DNA from: Mycobacterium sp. URHB0044
Lineage (GTDB): Bacteria > Actinomycetota > Actinomycetes > Mycobacteriales > Mycobacteriaceae
Direction of reading: 5' to 3'
NCBI RefSeq assembly: GCF_000620625.1
Contig: NZ_JIAW01000003.1
Coordinates: forward strand, 454,480-518,479
Length of the DNA: 64,000 nt
Shown: one piece after another, positions 62,272 to 64,000 of the stretch
How positions within the stretch are numbered: the stretch's first letter is position 1
How the letters are laid out: each line of letters begins with the position of its first letter
Notes under the pieces: generated by a model
Database searches by the model: none
Told to the model about the DNA's origin: nothing
Seen by the model: the letters and a program-made list of their open reading frames with translations, nothing else
Position numbers and translations under genes: made by a program

Positions 62272-63444
62272 GTGACCGATCGCGTTGCGCTACGCGCCGG
62301 AATTCCGCCGTTCTACGTGATGGACGTGTGGCTGGCCGCCGCCGAACGGCAACGTTCGCATGGCGATCTGGTGAATCTGTCGGCTGGGCAGCCCGGCGCC
62401 CAGGCACCGGCGCCGATTCGCGCGGCAGCGGCCGAGGCGCTGGCCAACGACACCCTCGGGTACACCGTCGCGCTGGGCATCCCCGAACTGCGCGAGGCGA
62501 TCGCGGAGTCCTACGCCGACCGGCACGGCATCGCGGTCGAGCCGGACGACGTCGTCGTCACCACCGGGTCGACGGGCGGCTTCCTGCTCGCGTTCCTGGC
62601 GTGCTTCGACGTCGGTGACCGCGTGGCCGTGACCAGCCCCGGCTATCCCTGCTACCGCAACATCCTTTCGGCGTTGGGCTGCGAGGTGGTCGAGGTGCCG
62701 TGCGGGCCGGACACCCGGTTTCAGCCGACCGTCGAGATGCTCGCCGAGATCAGCCCGCCCATCAAGGGCGTCGTGCTCGCCAGCCCGGCCAACCCCACCG
62801 GGACTGTGATCCCGCCCGCCGATCTGGCTGCCATCGCCAGGTGGTGCGAGGGCGAGGGCGTGCAGTTGGTGAGCGACGAGATCTACCACGGCTTGGTGTA
62901 TCCCGGTGCGCCGCCGACGAGCTCGGCCTGGGAGACGTCGCGCGACGCCATCGTGGTGAACAGCTTCTCGAAGTACTTCGCGATGACGGGCTGGCGGCTG
63001 GGTTGGCTTCTGGTGCCGCGACCCCTGCTGCGCGCGGTGGACCGCCTGACGGGCAACTTCTCGATCTGCCCGCCCACACTCCCGCAGAAGGCCGCCGTCG
63101 CCGCGTTCACGCCGGAGTCCATCGCGGCGGCCGATGCGCTGGTTGCGGAGTGCGCGGTCAACCGTGAGCTGTTGCTGCGAGGATTGCCCGAGATCGGTCT
63201 CGACCGACTGGCCCCGGCGGATGGCGCGTTCTACGTCTACGCGGACATCTCGGACTACTCCACCGATTCGCTGGAATTCTGCGCAAAGCTGTTGGCCGAC
63301 ACCGGCGTTGCGATAGCACCCGGCATCGACTTCGACACCGTGCACGGCGGCGCGTACGTCCGGCTGTCATTCGCAGGCCCGACCTCCGACATCACCGAGG
63401 CGCTGCGCCGGATGGGTCCGTGGCTCATGAGAAGCCGCTCTTAG
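62272..63444 (+). CDS. aspB: Class I/II aminotransferase AspB-like
   Basis: A 390-aa PLP aminotransferase at the position of Rv3565 (aspB). It has NLSAGQPGAQAPAPIRAAAAEAL, TTGSTGGFLLAFLACFDVGDRV, SPANPTGTVIPPADL, DEIYHGLVYPG and the PLP lysine in NSFSKYFAMTGWRLGW. It starts with GTG ten bases after fadE33. The substrate is unproven; context in the KstR2 run is conserved but the role in steroid breakdown is unclear. Its TAG stop interlocks with the stop of the convergent HNH gene (TTAG at 63441-63444). Confidence 0.9.
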   Translation: MTDRVALRAGIPPFYVMDVWLAAAERQRSHGDLVNLSAGQPGAQAPAPIRAAAAEALANDTLGYTVALGIPELREAIAESYADRHGIAVEPDDVVVTTGSTGGFLLAFLACFDVGDRVAVTSPGYPCYRNILSALGCEVVEVPCGPDTRFQPTVEMLAEISPPIKGVVLASPANPTGTVIPPADLAAIARWCEGEGVQLVSDEIYHGLVYPGAPPTSSAWETSRDAIVVNSFSKYFAMTGWRLGWLLVPRPLLRAVDRLTGNFSICPPTLPQKAAVAAFTPESIAAADALVAECAVNRELLLRGLPEIGLDRLAPADGAFYVYADISDYSTDSLEFCAKLLADTGVAIAPGIDFDTVHGGAYVRLSFAGPTSDITEALRRMGPWLMRSRS

Positions 63445-64000
63445 AAGGGTGGTGGTTCGTAGGTGGCGGCGCGCCAGGCTCGTCGTTGGCGTCGTTGTTC
63501 GGCGTTGAGTTCGTGGCGTTGACGGCGTTCGGCGGTGATGCGGTCGCGGCGGTCCTGATCGCGGGTCTGCTTGCGGCGCGGCATCATCACCGACCGATCC
63601 GTCTGCGGTGTCTGCAGTGATTGCGGAATGTCGAGGTCACCGGTCGTGACGCCCAACGCCGGGAACATCGCCGCACCGTGGGGTTCGGTGCGGTACACGT
63701 GCCCGGTCGGGGCGGTCAACACGATCGTGCCATCCGGTAACTGCTGATCCGACCAGCCGCCCGGACCACCCCCGAACGTCTTGATCAAATGATGGGTACG
63801 GCAGTACGCCTTGGTGTTCGAGGGATGCGTCGGCCCCACCGGATACGGCACCGTATGGTCGACATCGCACGCGGCGACGGGTTTGTCGCAGCCCGGCCAG
63901 CGGCACGTCAAATCCCGCCACCGGACAAACTCCTTGGTCTTCGCCGACGGTGTGTATCCCGGATCCGCCGCCACATCGGTGGGCACCGTCACCGGTTTCA
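63441..64000 (-). CDS. 13E12/DUF222-type HNH endonuclease-like protein (partial, cut by window edge)
   Basis: The C-terminal part (at least 185 codons) of an HNH protein; the frame stays open through position 64000, so the start lies outside. The HNH core is visible: RWRDLTCRWPGCDKPVAACDVDHTVPYPVGPTHPSNTKAYCRTHHLIKTF, with a Cys pair and the DH...N...H nuclease residues. The end is very basic (RRDRITAERRQRHELNAEQRRQRRAW). This matches the 13E12 repeat family common in mycobacterial genomes; biological role uncertain, and such copies are recombination-prone. Confidence 0.85.
   Translation of the reverse strand, partial: KPVTVPTDVAADPGYTPSAKTKEFVRWRDLTCRWPGCDKPVAACDVDHTVPYPVGPTHPSNTKAYCRTHHLIKTFGGGPGGWSDQQLPDGTIVLTAPTGHVYRTEPHGAAMFPALGVTTGDLDIPQSLQTPQTDRSVMMPRRKQTRDQDRRDRITAERRQRHELNAEQRRQRRAWRAATYEPPPF

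Overview
The window comes from a high-GC mycobacterium, most likely a Mycolicibacterium or Mycobacterium species. The evidence is a near-complete run of the KstR/KstR2 cholesterol-catabolism genes in the order known from M. tuberculosis Rv3540c-Rv3565, with matching operators, plus Ddn-type nitroreductases, an ESX-1 PPE68-like tail, an MPTR-like exported protein and a 13E12-type HNH gene. I saw no rRNA, tRNA, CRISPR array, transposase or phage gene.

Layout. (1) 1-8911, surface-related genes on both strands: an orphan PPE68-tailed protein, an exported repeat protein, a GT4 glycosyltransferase, a phytanoyl-CoA-dioxygenase-family oxygenase, a fusion of a PglD/NeuD-type sugar acetyltransferase with a FemAB/GNAT-like domain, a VanZ-like protein, and a stand-alone paralogue of the FemAB-like half. 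(2) 8938-26842, minus strand: a tightly packed block of 14 genes that reads as a complete Wzx/Wzy-type surface-polysaccharide operon. In transcription order it has glmS, an epimerase, a PglF-like dehydratase, a PglE-like aminotransferase, two PglC-like sugar transferases, a second dioxygenase, a Wzz/BY-kinase, GT4, Wzx, Wzy-like, GT4, GT2 and an exported glycosidase-like protein. (3) 26900-34050: a regulatory array with four intact paralogous LuxR/NarL-type regulators, one broken copy and a second glmS. All four intact receivers lack the phosphoacceptor Asp. Five near-identical promoters (TGTACG, 17-18 bp, SATAGT) precede glmS1, glmS2 and three of the regulators.

(4) 34073-63444: cholesterol side-chain and CD-ring degradation. 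ltp2-chsH1-chsH2-chsE2-chsE1-cyp125 diverge from fadA5 around two KstR boxes. They are followed by two ddn-family genes, two SDRs, echA20-ipdABC, fadA6-kstR2, ipdF-fadE30 and fadD3-fadE31-32-33-aspB, with three KstR2 boxes. Interspersed are a satD-type gene under an array of four operator-like palindromes, a zinc alcohol dehydrogenase, and a two-component system with a DUF4173 membrane protein. (5) The right edge cuts an HNH-endonuclease gene.

How it works together (inference): the two extra GlmS enzymes would feed UDP-GlcNAc. The PglF/E/D-like enzymes would turn this into a diacetamido-trideoxy-hexose, which a PglC-like transferase loads onto lipid; Wzx and Wzy would export and polymerise the unit. 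The Asp-less regulators and the shared promoter family look like a dedicated, phosphorylation-independent switch for this sugar supply. The polysaccharide locus directly abuts the end of the ltp2 operon.
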